Assembly (NCBI GenBank): GCA_016712355.1
Contig: JADJRF010000005.1
Coordinates: forward strand, 992,001 to 1,056,000
From: Vampirovibrionales bacterium
GTDB taxonomy: Bacteria > Cyanobacteriota > Vampirovibrionia > Vampirovibrionales > Vampirovibrionaceae
DNA: 64,000 bases
Direction: 5' to 3'
The notes beneath the pieces are model-generated. The model was given only the letters and a program-made list of their open reading frames with translations, made no database searches and had not been told where the DNA came from. Every line of letters begins with the position of its first letter. The stretch's first letter is position 1. Of the stretch, positions 49,842 to 58,841 are shown piece by piece. Made by a program: the position numbers and the translations under genes.

Positions 49842-50654
49842 ATGAACCTGAGCCCCTCGCAAGCCGCCTCTACCGCGCGCCGCCTCTCGAGACGGCTGTT
49901 CCCGCTCGCACTGGCGTTATGCATGGCGGTCATTGGCGTCATTTCGGGCTTGTACTGGCGCATCGAAAGCGCCAAACGCCTGCCGACGCGCTACTCAACG
50001 CAAGAGGCCGCGCATGCCTTTCGCCTCAATCGCCAGCTTGCGGCGCGCGAACGGCTCAACGACGACCTCGCCCAGGAGATCCAGCTGCTGACCTACCAGA
50101 TGGATCGCAAACTTAGCCAGAGTTACCGCCTCAGTCAGCGCCGCAAGCTGGATCGCCTGGCCGATTATACGGGGCTTCGCCTGCGCGAGGGCATGGGGGT
50201 GGAAATCATCCTGCGCGATTCTGATCGTCCGTATCGCCTCGAAGAAAATCCCAATGTCGGCATCATCCACAACATCGATATGCTGGCGGTGGTCAATCAG
50301 CTCTGGGCGTCTGGCGCGCGCGCCATTGCCCTTAACGATCAACGCATTGTGGCGGGAACCGAGATCAATTGCGCGGGTCCGGTGTTAATCATCAACCAGT
50401 CACGGATTGCCCCGCCTTTTCGGCTTCAGGCGATTGCTGAGAATCGCTCGCCATCGGAGTTTCTGGAGCGCGTGAATCGCCATGCCAGCGCTCTTAAGCA
50501 ACTATCGGCTTACGGAATAGAAATCAACATGCGCGTCGCGCCGGTGCGGATTCTGCCCTATGTCCCCGCCCAAAGCGATTCCTCTCAGAGCGCCGCAGGC
50601 CCCGACGGATCGCAGACGCCCCCAGAAAAACCGGGACCGGACGCCCGCGCCTGA
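49842..50654 (+). CDS. DUF881 (YlxW/YlxX-like) membrane protein
   Basis: 270 residues. One N-terminal membrane helix (FPLALALCMAVIGVISGLYW) is followed by a coiled coil (about 60-110) and the DUF881 domain: GMGVEIILRDSDRP, NIDMLAVVNQLWASGARAIALNDQRI, EINCAGPVLIINQSRIAPPF, here given in parts. The IHNxDxxxVVNELWxxGAEAIxINxQRI pattern is typical. In Gram-positive bacteria the family sits near division genes. Low-complexity tail of Ser/Pro/Asp. Single gene. Confidence 0.85.
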   Translation: MNLSPSQAASTARRLSRRLFPLALALCMAVIGVISGLYWRIESAKRLPTRYSTQEAAHAFRLNRQLAARERLNDDLAQEIQLLTYQMDRKLSQSYRLSQRRKLDRLADYTGLRLREGMGVEIILRDSDRPYRLEENPNVGIIHNIDMLAVVNQLWASGARAIALNDQRIVAGTEINCAGPVLIINQSRIAPPFRLQAIAENRSPSEFLERVNRHASALKQLSAYGIEINMRVAPVRILPYVPAQSDSSQSAAGPDGSQTPPEKPGPDARA

Positions 50655-50680
50655 AACGTCGTCCTGTCGCCGCTGCGTTT

Positions 50681-52660
50681 TCAGCCTGAGTGCGCCATAA
50701 AAACCGACGTCTGCGCCAGATCGTCGATAATCTCCACCTCCGGCAAGCTGCGCAGAATCTGGCGTCCGTAGCCCTTGCTTCGCAGGCGCGGATCCAGAAT
50801 GGCCGCCAGCCCGCGGTCGCCGCCGCTGCGAATCAACCGCCCAAAGCCCTGCTTCAGCCGAATGGTCGCCTGTGGCAGCACGTAGTCGCCAAACCAGTCG
50901 AGCCCGCGCGCCTTCATCCGGTCCACGGCCGCCTGATTCACCGGATCGTCGGGCGGCGAAAACGGGATTTTGTCCATAATCACGCAACTGAGCGACTCGC
51001 CGGGAATATCCACGCCCTCCCAGAACGTCGCGGTGGCGAACAGCACGCTATGGGGCGTCGTCTTGAACCACTCAATCAGCCGGTGCCGGGGCATTTCCCC
51101 CTGTACGCGCGCGGGATACGGCAGGCGCGGGATCAGCGCGTCGGCCACGCGCGTCATGGCGTCATATCCCGTAAACAGCGCAAAGGCGCGGCCTTGGCTC
51201 GCGCGCAGAATCGCCTCAATTTCGTCGGCGCAGGCCGGCAGGAACATCGGATCGTTGGGGTCCGGCATCGATTTGGGCAGATACAGGACGCACTGGCGCG
51301 CATAGTCGAACGGACTGGGCAGGGCCAGATCGCGCGTCTCCGGCGGCAAGCCGAGATCGCGCTTGCAGAACGCCAGCGACCGGTTTACCGACAGCGTGGC
51401 GCTGGTGAGAATCGAGGTTTTCTCCTCCCAGAGAATCGGGGCCAATCGTTCGGCGATATCCAGCGGCGTCGAGCGCAGTTCAAAATACAGGCGTTCGCGG
51501 TCAATCTCTACCCAGTTGACGCGATCGCGCGAGAAGGGGTCTTCAAGGGCGAAGCACTCCCAGCGCAGCGCCAGCCCCGCTAACTGATTCAGCAGCTTTT
51601 CGCGCTGAACGGCGCGCATGTCTTTGCCCGCGCCGCCGGGGTTTTGCGCATCCGGTTCGAGAAGCGACAATTGCTGAAGATCCATCGATTCCAGCCACAG
51701 CCGGATTTCTTCCAGGGTCGCGGTCTGCGCCGCAATCGCCGAGCGGAACCCGGGATCCGGCGACAGGCGCGAGACGGTGCGTTTGGAATCAGCCGCGCTG
51801 CGAAACAGAAAATGAAGGATCGTGGCTTCGTTTTGCGCGACCGCCGCGCTCAACGACTCGGGAATCGGCAGAATGCGCCGACTGATTTTGGCCAGCAGCT
51901 TGGTGGAGGCGAACTTGCCGACGCGATCGGTAAAGGCGTTCATGGCGTAGCGCTTGAAGTTGTGCGCTTCGTCAAAAATCACCACGTCGTGCGCCGGAAG
52001 CAAGGCCTGTCCCGAGGCCAGATCCTGCAAATACAGCGAATGATTGGCAATAATGACATCCGCCTCCGCTAGATCTTCGCGCGCGCGCCGGTAGGGATTT
52101 TCGGCGTAATAGCGGCAACGGCGGCCCAGGCAATCATCCGACTCCGATTGAACCTCCTGCCAGAGGGCTTCCGGGATGGCGATATCCAGCGATTGCCGGT
52201 CGCCATCCCATCCCATGGCGAGTTGGGATTTTAAATGCGAGACGTGTAACGATTCGGCGGCGTTGGGCGACAGCGTGCGCTCCAGTTCCTGAAGCTTCTG
52301 AATACAGACGTAGTTGCGCCGTCCCTTGACGAGTTTGACGTTGGGCTCGGCGCCGTCGAGATAGGCTTTCAAAGCTTGCGACTGCGTCAGGAACGGGAGG
52401 TCTTTATCCAGCAGTTGTTCTTGCAGGGCGATGGTTCCGGTCGCAATCACAATGGGCCGTCGCCGATGCAGTAAGGCCGGAATCAGATAACCGAAGGACT
52501 TGCCCGATCCGGTTCCGGCTTCGACAATCAGCGAGTCGCCGCTTTCCAGCGCTTGCCAGACGCGGGCGACCATTGTCTCCTGCGCCTTTCGGCGTTCGTA
52601 GCCGGTAAAGTCGCCCAGAATGGCGAAATAGGCGGATAAAATATCAGAACTGGCTTCCAT
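50681..52660 (-). CDS. DinG/XPD-family DNA helicase with incomplete Fe-S cysteines
   Basis: 659 residues from the ATG of MEASSDILSAYF (upstream frame has no good start). Superfamily 2 helicase with Walker A EAGTGSGKSFGY (about 48-59), DEAH box VVIFDEAHNF (about 226-235), SATL and a C-terminal QGFGRLIRSGGDRG motif VI. Three of the four cluster cysteines are seen (C119 in GRRNYVC, C177 and C182 in DDCLGRRC). The fourth position, six residues after C182 as in E. coli DinG, is Asn188. The family unwinds DNA 5'-3', resolving R-loops and structured DNA. Cluster loss is possible. Confidence 0.88.
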   Translation of the reverse strand: MEASSDILSAYFAILGDFTGYERRKAQETMVARVWQALESGDSLIVEAGTGSGKSFGYLIPALLHRRRPIVIATGTIALQEQLLDKDLPFLTQSQALKAYLDGAEPNVKLVKGRRNYVCIQKLQELERTLSPNAAESLHVSHLKSQLAMGWDGDRQSLDIAIPEALWQEVQSESDDCLGRRCRYYAENPYRRAREDLAEADVIIANHSLYLQDLASGQALLPAHDVVIFDEAHNFKRYAMNAFTDRVGKFASTKLLAKISRRILPIPESLSAAVAQNEATILHFLFRSAADSKRTVSRLSPDPGFRSAIAAQTATLEEIRLWLESMDLQQLSLLEPDAQNPGGAGKDMRAVQREKLLNQLAGLALRWECFALEDPFSRDRVNWVEIDRERLYFELRSTPLDIAERLAPILWEEKTSILTSATLSVNRSLAFCKRDLGLPPETRDLALPSPFDYARQCVLYLPKSMPDPNDPMFLPACADEIEAILRASQGRAFALFTGYDAMTRVADALIPRLPYPARVQGEMPRHRLIEWFKTTPHSVLFATATFWEGVDIPGESLSCVIMDKIPFSPPDDPVNQAAVDRMKARGLDWFGDYVLPQATIRLKQGFGRLIRSGGDRGLAAILDPRLRSKGYGRQILRSLPEVEIIDDLAQTSVFMAHSG

Positions 52661-52875
52661 GATGCGGCTATCTGGGGCGTTTCGGGGGGCGTGCGTTTTA
52701 GGCAGACGGCTTGCTTGCGCCGCCTGCGGGATTCGTGTCTGGCGCCAAGGGCGCAGGAACGCTAGAATAAGAAGAATCTCATCATAATCCAGCCGGATGG
52801 GGTTTGGCAGAGAAACGGCGTCGGCTTGGATATCAATGGGCGTGAATCGCAGGCGTTTATGACCCAACACGTTTC

Positions 52876-53916
52876 ATGATCACCGTCATTCCGCTGACAG
52901 AAGGCACGGTCGGGGCGCTGGCCGGCGCTTACGCGCGCTTTGCGACTGACGCCGTTGCGCAATACCATTGGCGCAGCGAGCCCGCCCCCTTTGAAGACAT
53001 GGCCCGCTCCATTGCCAGCGGCGCGCTGTGCGGCCTCATGGCGCAAGACGCCGAAGGCGAGCCTGTTGGCTGGATGCTCTACGTTGTGGAAGCGCACCGC
53101 GCCGTCGAAATCAATCTCATTGCGATTGACGAGCATCAGGCGCTCAAGCCGGCTTTCGACGCCCTGATGCGCGGCCTGCTGCAAACGCTCGCAACGCGCG
53201 ACGACTGGGATTGCGTCAGCTACGCCATGTTGGGCTGTCAAGATCGCTATGCGTCCCTGGCGCCCTGGTATGGCCTGATGCCGGTGGGACAGACCATTCA
53301 GCGCTTTAATCTGGCCGACGAGATTTCAATCCCGATTCTGGCGAAGCATTACCATAGCTTGGCGCCACTGCCTGAGGATCTGCGCTTGAGCCCATGGCTC
53401 CCGGATCTGGCAGAGGCCGCCGCAGAGGCCATCGCTGAGGCGTTTGCGCGTTCTAACGACGCGCGCTGGGATCCGCGCTTTCGCTCGGTGGCGGGCGCGC
53501 GTCAGGCGGTTGCCTTTCTGCAGGAAGGCCGCATGGGCGCCGTGATGCCGCAAGCGTCTCTCATGCTGCTGAATCGGGCGGGCGCTGTCGAAGGCTTTTG
53601 CTTTTTGATTCAGGGGGACGGCATGGACGCCAATGTACCGCTGATCGGCGTTCGGCCCTCGCTGCGACATCGGGGGATGGGCATTCGCCTGCTCGCCTGC
53701 TCGCTGGTGGCGATGATCGAGCGGATTTCTGCCGGAGAAGCCTTTATTTCCGAAGTGACGGCCACGGTCGATACCGACAACTATTTCGCGCTTAAAATGT
53801 ACCGTAAGCTGGGCTTTCAGGAGACCGTCCACTATCCGCACGCCTGGCTGGATCGCCAAAGCGTGGCGCGCTCCTATTACGGTCGGCGTCTGGCCGCCTA
53901 TGCCGGATTCGCCTGA
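52876..53916 (+). CDS. Tandem GNAT acetyltransferase
   Basis: 346 residues, apparently two GNAT-fold halves. The second half has the acetyl-CoA motif IGVRPSLRHRGMGIRLLACSL (pyrophosphate loop R-x-x-G-x-G/A as RHRGMGI) followed by VDTDNYFALKMYRKLGF. The first half (about 1-150) is GNAT-like but lacks a clear loop. Substrate unknown. It immediately precedes the PRMT-like gene (46 bases), so the two may be co-expressed. Confidence 0.75.
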   Translation: MITVIPLTEGTVGALAGAYARFATDAVAQYHWRSEPAPFEDMARSIASGALCGLMAQDAEGEPVGWMLYVVEAHRAVEINLIAIDEHQALKPAFDALMRGLLQTLATRDDWDCVSYAMLGCQDRYASLAPWYGLMPVGQTIQRFNLADEISIPILAKHYHSLAPLPEDLRLSPWLPDLAEAAAEAIAEAFARSNDARWDPRFRSVAGARQAVAFLQEGRMGAVMPQASLMLLNRAGAVEGFCFLIQGDGMDANVPLIGVRPSLRHRGMGIRLLACSLVAMIERISAGEAFISEVTATVDTDNYFALKMYRKLGFQETVHYPHAWLDRQSVARSYYGRRLAAYAGFA

Positions 53917-53962
53917 ACGCCCGCTCGCCCCTTTCCCCAACCCCACAGGAGACGCCTTCCTT

Positions 53963-55192
53963 ATGACGCAACCCGCTCACGGCGATTTTACCCAGCGCGC
54001 CACCCGCGTAAAAATTAATCCCGAAACCTATATTAAATTTGACGGCAGCACGCACGTGATGCTGGGCAATATTTTTTCGGAAGGTCAGGCCTTGCGCATT
54101 CAATCGGATATTCTGCTGCTGTTGTGGGACATTACCGACTGGAAAACCATGGGCGATATTCTCGACGGCTGGCCAGATCCGGTGGATCACCCCAAAATTA
54201 TCAAACATTTGCAAAATCTGTACGATTGCAAAGTCGTGATCACCGATGAATCTGAACTGCGTCAGACCCCCGAAAGCGGTATTTCAGAAAAACTGGGCGG
54301 CGCAATTCATATTAACGTCGAAAACCATCACGTCATGATGAAAGATTCTGTCCGGCTGTCGGCCTATCGTCGCGCCATTGAGCGCGCCATTCGCCCCGGC
54401 GAGTCGATTGCAATGGATCTCGGATGCGGTTCTGGCATTTTAAGCTTTTTTGCCGCGCAGGCGGGCGCTCAAAAAGTCTATGCCGTGGAAAAACGACAGG
54501 ATATTATTGAACTGGCAGAAGCTCTGGCGCGTGATAACGGCCTTAACCAGATTGAATTCATACAAGGCGCTTCCAGCGCGCTGAACGAGGCTCAATTTAC
54601 GCCAAAGCCCGACGTGTTTATTTCAGAAATTCTGGGCAATGGCATTCTGGAAGAAAACGTCCTGGAGTTTACGCTCGATGCGCGCAAGCGTTTTCTGGCG
54701 CCGGGCGGCAAATTAATTCCAGCCCGGCTGGATATTTACGTGGTGGCGTTTCACGCGCCGATTGCTCAGGACAAGCGCCGCGAAGCCAACGAGTTTAAGG
54801 ATCTCTACGGCGTCGACTACACGCTTTTTGCCGATGTTCTGTGTAATAAGGCGACGCTGCGTCTCGATAAATTCAATCCTGCGCTCTATCGCGCCATTAG
54901 CGAGCCGTTGTGCGTGCAGTCGGTGGATCTCGCCTCGTTCGAGAATCCTGTCTTCAGCCGCGAGTTTGAGCTGGAGGTCACCGAAGACGATATGAACTTT
55001 ACCGGCTATTGCGCTTACTTCAAGGCGTGGCTGGACGAGGACACCGTCCTGGGCAATTCCCCCTGGGCGCCGGACACGCACTGGACGCAGATGATCTATA
55101 CCATGCCGGTGACGCGCCGGGTCAAGCGCGGCGACCGCCTCAAAATGGACATCGTCTACGACGGTCGTCTGCGCATTCGCGCCTTGGGCTAG
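53963..55192 (+). CDS. Bacterial protein arginine methyltransferase-like protein (PRMT family)
   Basis: 409 residues from the ATG of MTQPAHGDFT, with AGGAG upstream. The PRMT core follows the eukaryotic order. MMKDSVRLSAYRRAI precedes motif I (MDLGCGSGILSFFAAQAG, about 151-168). VYAVEK then gives the acidic residue of motif II. The double-E loop SEILGNGILEEN has E222 and E231, nine apart as in PRMT1. The THW loop is DTHWTQMIYTM (about 371-381). Around 110 residues precede the core: INPETYIKF, then a PqqD-like or winged-helix-like region. In eukaryotes such enzymes methylate Arg using SAM; bacterial members are rarely described and the substrate here is unknown. It is not PRMT5-type. Confidence 0.85.
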   Translation: MTQPAHGDFTQRATRVKINPETYIKFDGSTHVMLGNIFSEGQALRIQSDILLLLWDITDWKTMGDILDGWPDPVDHPKIIKHLQNLYDCKVVITDESELRQTPESGISEKLGGAIHINVENHHVMMKDSVRLSAYRRAIERAIRPGESIAMDLGCGSGILSFFAAQAGAQKVYAVEKRQDIIELAEALARDNGLNQIEFIQGASSALNEAQFTPKPDVFISEILGNGILEENVLEFTLDARKRFLAPGGKLIPARLDIYVVAFHAPIAQDKRREANEFKDLYGVDYTLFADVLCNKATLRLDKFNPALYRAISEPLCVQSVDLASFENPVFSREFELEVTEDDMNFTGYCAYFKAWLDEDTVLGNSPWAPDTHWTQMIYTMPVTRRVKRGDRLKMDIVYDGRLRIRALG

Positions 55193-55490
55193 CGACTTCG
55201 CAGATCGATTTAAAATCCGGCTTTATATGTATAGCGCAGATCGCTTGGATAAGCCTGATCGATCAGACAAACCAGAGTTTCCTGCCCTTTCATGAAGGTT
55301 TCCATATACTCAGAAGAGGCTTGGATGGCGAGGAGCCATCTGAAAACCCGGTTTTTGGACTTTTGAAACGCTATAGAAGAGCTGTTGGAAAGCGCTGACC
55401 CTTTTCAACAGTTTTCCCTCATGCATAACACATTCGCCTGCTGCCGTTTGAAGTGGGTTGAAATGCCTAGAGCATTATTCAAGCCAGCAG
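55193..55490. other. Intergenic region right of PRMT-like gene
   Basis: About 300 bases with declining GC content toward the M24 peptidase gene. No gene, RNA or repeat that I can support; the left edge of a low-GC insert. Confidence 0.45.
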
Positions 55491-56180
55491 CTAAAGATTG
55501 AGCAACTCCTCGTAGAAGCCGCCGATTTTTAAAGCCTTATCCACAAAGTGGATTTCCAGGATCCAATATCGATGGTTTCCTTGAGCATCTTGCTCAGATA
55601 ACTTTAATTCATTGTCTGGATGGATATAGAGCTTTATTTCATCATCCAGAATTCGTTCATGTGGGAATTGACCAACTAAATGGCCTGCATAAGGACCACC
55701 GTACTCCCAACCGTACTTATTCGCCAATTCGCAGATCCAGTGGTAGAATTCGCTGGCTTTTATATCGGAGTTACTTTGATAATACTCTTTAGCAACGTGA
55801 AAAGCGGACTCAACATCTTGTTTGAGCTTTATTTTTCGAGGGTCTTGCCCCATCACGTAGGTTCGCCCAAAGTCAGCCTCCCAATTTTCAAAAATAGGGC
55901 CAAGATCTATAAAAACAATATCGTTGTTTTGAATCATCCTGTCAGGGGGATTTTCTTTGTAGGGATGTAACGTATTTTTACCAGCCCGAACGATCCGTTT
56001 ATGCCAATATTTTTGGACTTGAAAAAGTTCTTCTGCTAATTTAAAAATCAATTGGCTTATTTCCAATTCGGTTCTACCGGCTTGGATGAGAGTTCTTCTT
56101 TCAATTTCTTGAAATAACTCTCTAGCTTTGTTTTGGGCATCTAAAAGCTTTAGAGCGTGTTCACTCAGATTGATCGTCAT
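55491..56180 (-). CDS. M24-family metallopeptidase (Xaa-Pro dipeptidase/aminopeptidase-like)
   Basis: 229 residues, short for the family. The pita-bread core is visible: NNDIVFIDLGPIFENWEADFGRTYV carries the two metal Asp residues (FIDLGP, EADFGR), PYAGHLVGQFPHE the His, and ILEIHFVD a Glu. The gene is clearly AT-richer than its neighbours and its codon use differs, suggesting horizontal acquisition. Nothing else in the insert is recognisable. It may act on dipeptides; substrate unknown. Confidence 0.75.
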   Translation of the reverse strand: MTINLSEHALKLLDAQNKARELFQEIERRTLIQAGRTELEISQLIFKLAEELFQVQKYWHKRIVRAGKNTLHPYKENPPDRMIQNNDIVFIDLGPIFENWEADFGRTYVMGQDPRKIKLKQDVESAFHVAKEYYQSNSDIKASEFYHWICELANKYGWEYGGPYAGHLVGQFPHERILDDEIKLYIHPDNELKLSEQDAQGNHRYWILEIHFVDKALKIGGFYEELLNL

Positions 56181-56497
56181 AATATATTATTCCCCTTTCC
56201 GCACAAGACGTTTGAGGAGACGAAGCACGTGCCGCGTTGAAGAGGAACTTGAGAAAAGGCTGTAAGTTTGGCTGGGCATGTGCTGACTGAGGCCTACTCC
56301 GGGAAACATCCGAAAGTCGAGCTTAAGGATTTTAGCACGGGTTTCGCCCGGCGAGCCGGAACATCATTCTTACTCCACAAGAATTGGCGTGTAAATACCG
56401 CTAGCGCTGATCTGCGCTCGTATTCTGACGCATCGGACCTCATCTAATTGAAACCGCCTGAAGCGCTTAAAGGCGATTGCGTTTAACCCAACCTTCT
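56181..56497. other. Intergenic region between M24 peptidase and relA/spoT
   Basis: About 315 bases. The first 150 are mixed composition and may contain the M24 promoter. No gene or RNA is supported. Confidence 0.45.
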
Positions 56498-58750
56498 TTA
56501 AGCGCCGCCGTCAGGCGATTTCCCCACGCGGAATTGCTGGCGCTTGACGGCCATTACGTCCGGCAGGCGGCGGATGGCGTTCATGACGGTTTCCAGATGC
56601 GGCAGGTTGGCCACTTCCATCGTGAGTTCGACCAGCGCCGTATCATTGGGCAGCACGCGCACGCGCACATTAGAAACATTGGTGCGCGTATCGGCGATTT
56701 TCCCCAGAATGTCCTTGAGCATCCCCACGCGATCGATCGCATGGGCTTCGAGCCGCACGGTATGCGCCTGATTCGGGTCGGCGGAGCCGTCGCTCCAGTC
56801 CAGCGCCATCAAACGCCCCGGATTCACCTGATTCAGGTTAATACAGTCGATACGGTGGACCATGACGCCGCGCGCGCGCGTAATAACCCCGGTGATCTCT
56901 TCGCCCGGCACCGGCGTGCAGCACCGCGCCAGATGATGCACCATGCCATTCAGCCCATGAATCGCCGATTTTGCTTTGTCTGCCGGGCTGTGACGCTTGC
57001 TCTGGTAACGATTGATCCGGTTCAGCGCTTCTTCGTGCGTGGCGACGGCCTGCGATTTCTTGAGCCGGTTTATCACCCGCGTCAGATTTAATTCACCAAA
57101 GCCGATGGCGGCAAAAAGGTCTTCCAGGCTGACATAATTTAATTCGCGGGCAATTGTTAATAACTCGCCGTCCCGCAGGGCGTCTTCCATCTTGGCCCGC
57201 GTGAGCGTTTCTTCCAGCGCGCGGCGGCCCTGTTGCTCGTATTCGTCTTTCAGGTTGCGTTTAAACCATTGGCGAATCCGGCTCTTGGCGGTCTGGGTCT
57301 GAACAAAATTAATCCAGTACAGGCGCGGCGTCGATTTCTTGCTGGTAATAATTTCCACGATATCGCCATTTTTCAACCGCGTATCGAGCGGCGCCATTTT
57401 GCCGTTGATCAGCGCGCCAGTGCACGTGTGGCCAACTTCGGTGTGAATCCGATACGCGAAATCCACCGGCGTCGATCCCTTGGGCAGATCGATGACGCGC
57501 CCCTTGGGCGAAAAAACGAAGACTTCATCGCGAAATAAATCGAGCTTGACGGCCTCGACGTAATCGGAGGCGTCGTGGGCTTCGTCCTTCATTTCAAGCA
57601 TCTGGCGCAGCCACGACAGTTTGGCGTCGATCGCGCTGTCGGCGGCCTGAGACCCGCCGGCTTCCTTGTATTTCCAGTGCGCGGCAATCCCGTATTCGGC
57701 AATGCGATGCATGTCCTGCGTGCGAATCTGCACTTCCAGCGGGCGCCCGCTCGGGCCGATGACGGTTGTGTGGAGCGATTGATATAAATTGCTTTTCGGC
57801 ATGGCGACGTAATCTTTAAAACGCCCCGGAATCGGTTTTAAAGCATTGTGAATGACGCCCAGCGTTTCATAGCATTCTTTTTCGCTGGCGACGATTACCC
57901 GAAGCGCGCTGATATCATAAATGTCCTGAAGCGCCTTCTGCTGCACCGCCATTTTTTTATAGATGCTGTAATAATTTTTGACGCGCCCTTTTACAATCGG
58001 TTGAATGCCCATAGCGGTTAATTGCGTCTGAATTTTATCAATGATTTCGGCAATAGCGCCTTCGCGTTCGTCGCGCGACTGGGCCAGTTCGGTTTCAATC
58101 TCGCAAAAGGCGTCCGGCTTGAGGAATTTCAGCGACATATCTTCCAGTTCGGCCCGGATGCGCCCCATCCCCATGCGGTTGGCCAGCGGCGCGAAAATTT
58201 CCAGCGTTTCAGCGGCGATTTTAAGCTGTTTTTCCGGCTTCATGTGATCCAGCGTGCGCATGTTATGAAGCCGATCGGCCAGTTTCACCATCACCACGCG
58301 CACGTCGTGCGCCATGGCCAGAAACATGCGCCGGAAGTTCTCCGCCTGTCGGTCCTCGGCAGAAGTGAATTCAAATTTGCCGAGTTTGGTGACGCCTTCC
58401 ACCAGTCGCACGGTTTCGTCGCCAAAGCGCTCGCGGATCTCAGCAGGCGTGGCCGACGTGTCTTCCAGCGTGTCGTGCAGCAGACCCGAGACGATGCTGT
58501 CGGCGTCTACGGGAATTTCCGCCAGAATCAGCGCGACGCTGACCGGATGCACGATATAGTTTTCCTGATTCTTGCGTTTTTGCCCCGCATGCTTTTCCTG
58601 TGCGTATAGAAAAGCCGCCTGTACGCGGGCTAAATCCGCCGCCGGGCGATCCTGCTCGCGCAGCAGTTGCATTAGCGCGTCAAACAGAACCGTTTCGCGA
58701 AGCGGCTCGTTTGCGGCAGATTCGTACAGAGCGTCTGACACAGGATGCAT
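56498..58750 (-). CDS. rel: Bifunctional (p)ppGpp synthetase/hydrolase, RelA/SpoT family
   Basis: 750 residues. Domain order: an HD hydrolase domain (IVHPVSVALIL, LLHDTLEDT, about 65-110), a synthetase domain (GRVKNYYSIYKKM, DISALRVIV, RFKDYVAMPKSNLYQSLHTT), a TGS domain (FSPKGRVIDLPKGSTPVDFAY), a helical region with HHLARCCTPVPGEEITG, and a C-terminal ACT domain (VGMLKDILGKIADTRTNVSNV). Both catalytic domains look intact, so it is a bifunctional Rel, controlling the stringent response. Single copy in the window. Confidence 0.95.
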   Translation of the reverse strand: MHPVSDALYESAANEPLRETVLFDALMQLLREQDRPAADLARVQAAFLYAQEKHAGQKRKNQENYIVHPVSVALILAEIPVDADSIVSGLLHDTLEDTSATPAEIRERFGDETVRLVEGVTKLGKFEFTSAEDRQAENFRRMFLAMAHDVRVVMVKLADRLHNMRTLDHMKPEKQLKIAAETLEIFAPLANRMGMGRIRAELEDMSLKFLKPDAFCEIETELAQSRDEREGAIAEIIDKIQTQLTAMGIQPIVKGRVKNYYSIYKKMAVQQKALQDIYDISALRVIVASEKECYETLGVIHNALKPIPGRFKDYVAMPKSNLYQSLHTTVIGPSGRPLEVQIRTQDMHRIAEYGIAAHWKYKEAGGSQAADSAIDAKLSWLRQMLEMKDEAHDASDYVEAVKLDLFRDEVFVFSPKGRVIDLPKGSTPVDFAYRIHTEVGHTCTGALINGKMAPLDTRLKNGDIVEIITSKKSTPRLYWINFVQTQTAKSRIRQWFKRNLKDEYEQQGRRALEETLTRAKMEDALRDGELLTIARELNYVSLEDLFAAIGFGELNLTRVINRLKKSQAVATHEEALNRINRYQSKRHSPADKAKSAIHGLNGMVHHLARCCTPVPGEEITGVITRARGVMVHRIDCINLNQVNPGRLMALDWSDGSADPNQAHTVRLEAHAIDRVGMLKDILGKIADTRTNVSNVRVRVLPNDTALVELTMEVANLPHLETVMNAIRRLPDVMAVKRQQFRVGKSPDGGA

Positions 58751-58841
58751 CCATCGCCGGGGCTAACAAGAGGGCGTCAACAGGCGCGTAGCTTTATTGT
58801 ACCCGATGCCGCCTTGCGACGCAGCGCTCGAACGGGGGAGA

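Noticed and set aside
50502..50987. 161-residue minus-strand frame between DUF881 and DinG genes
   Set aside because: Overlaps both genes in the wrong frame and has no start signal.
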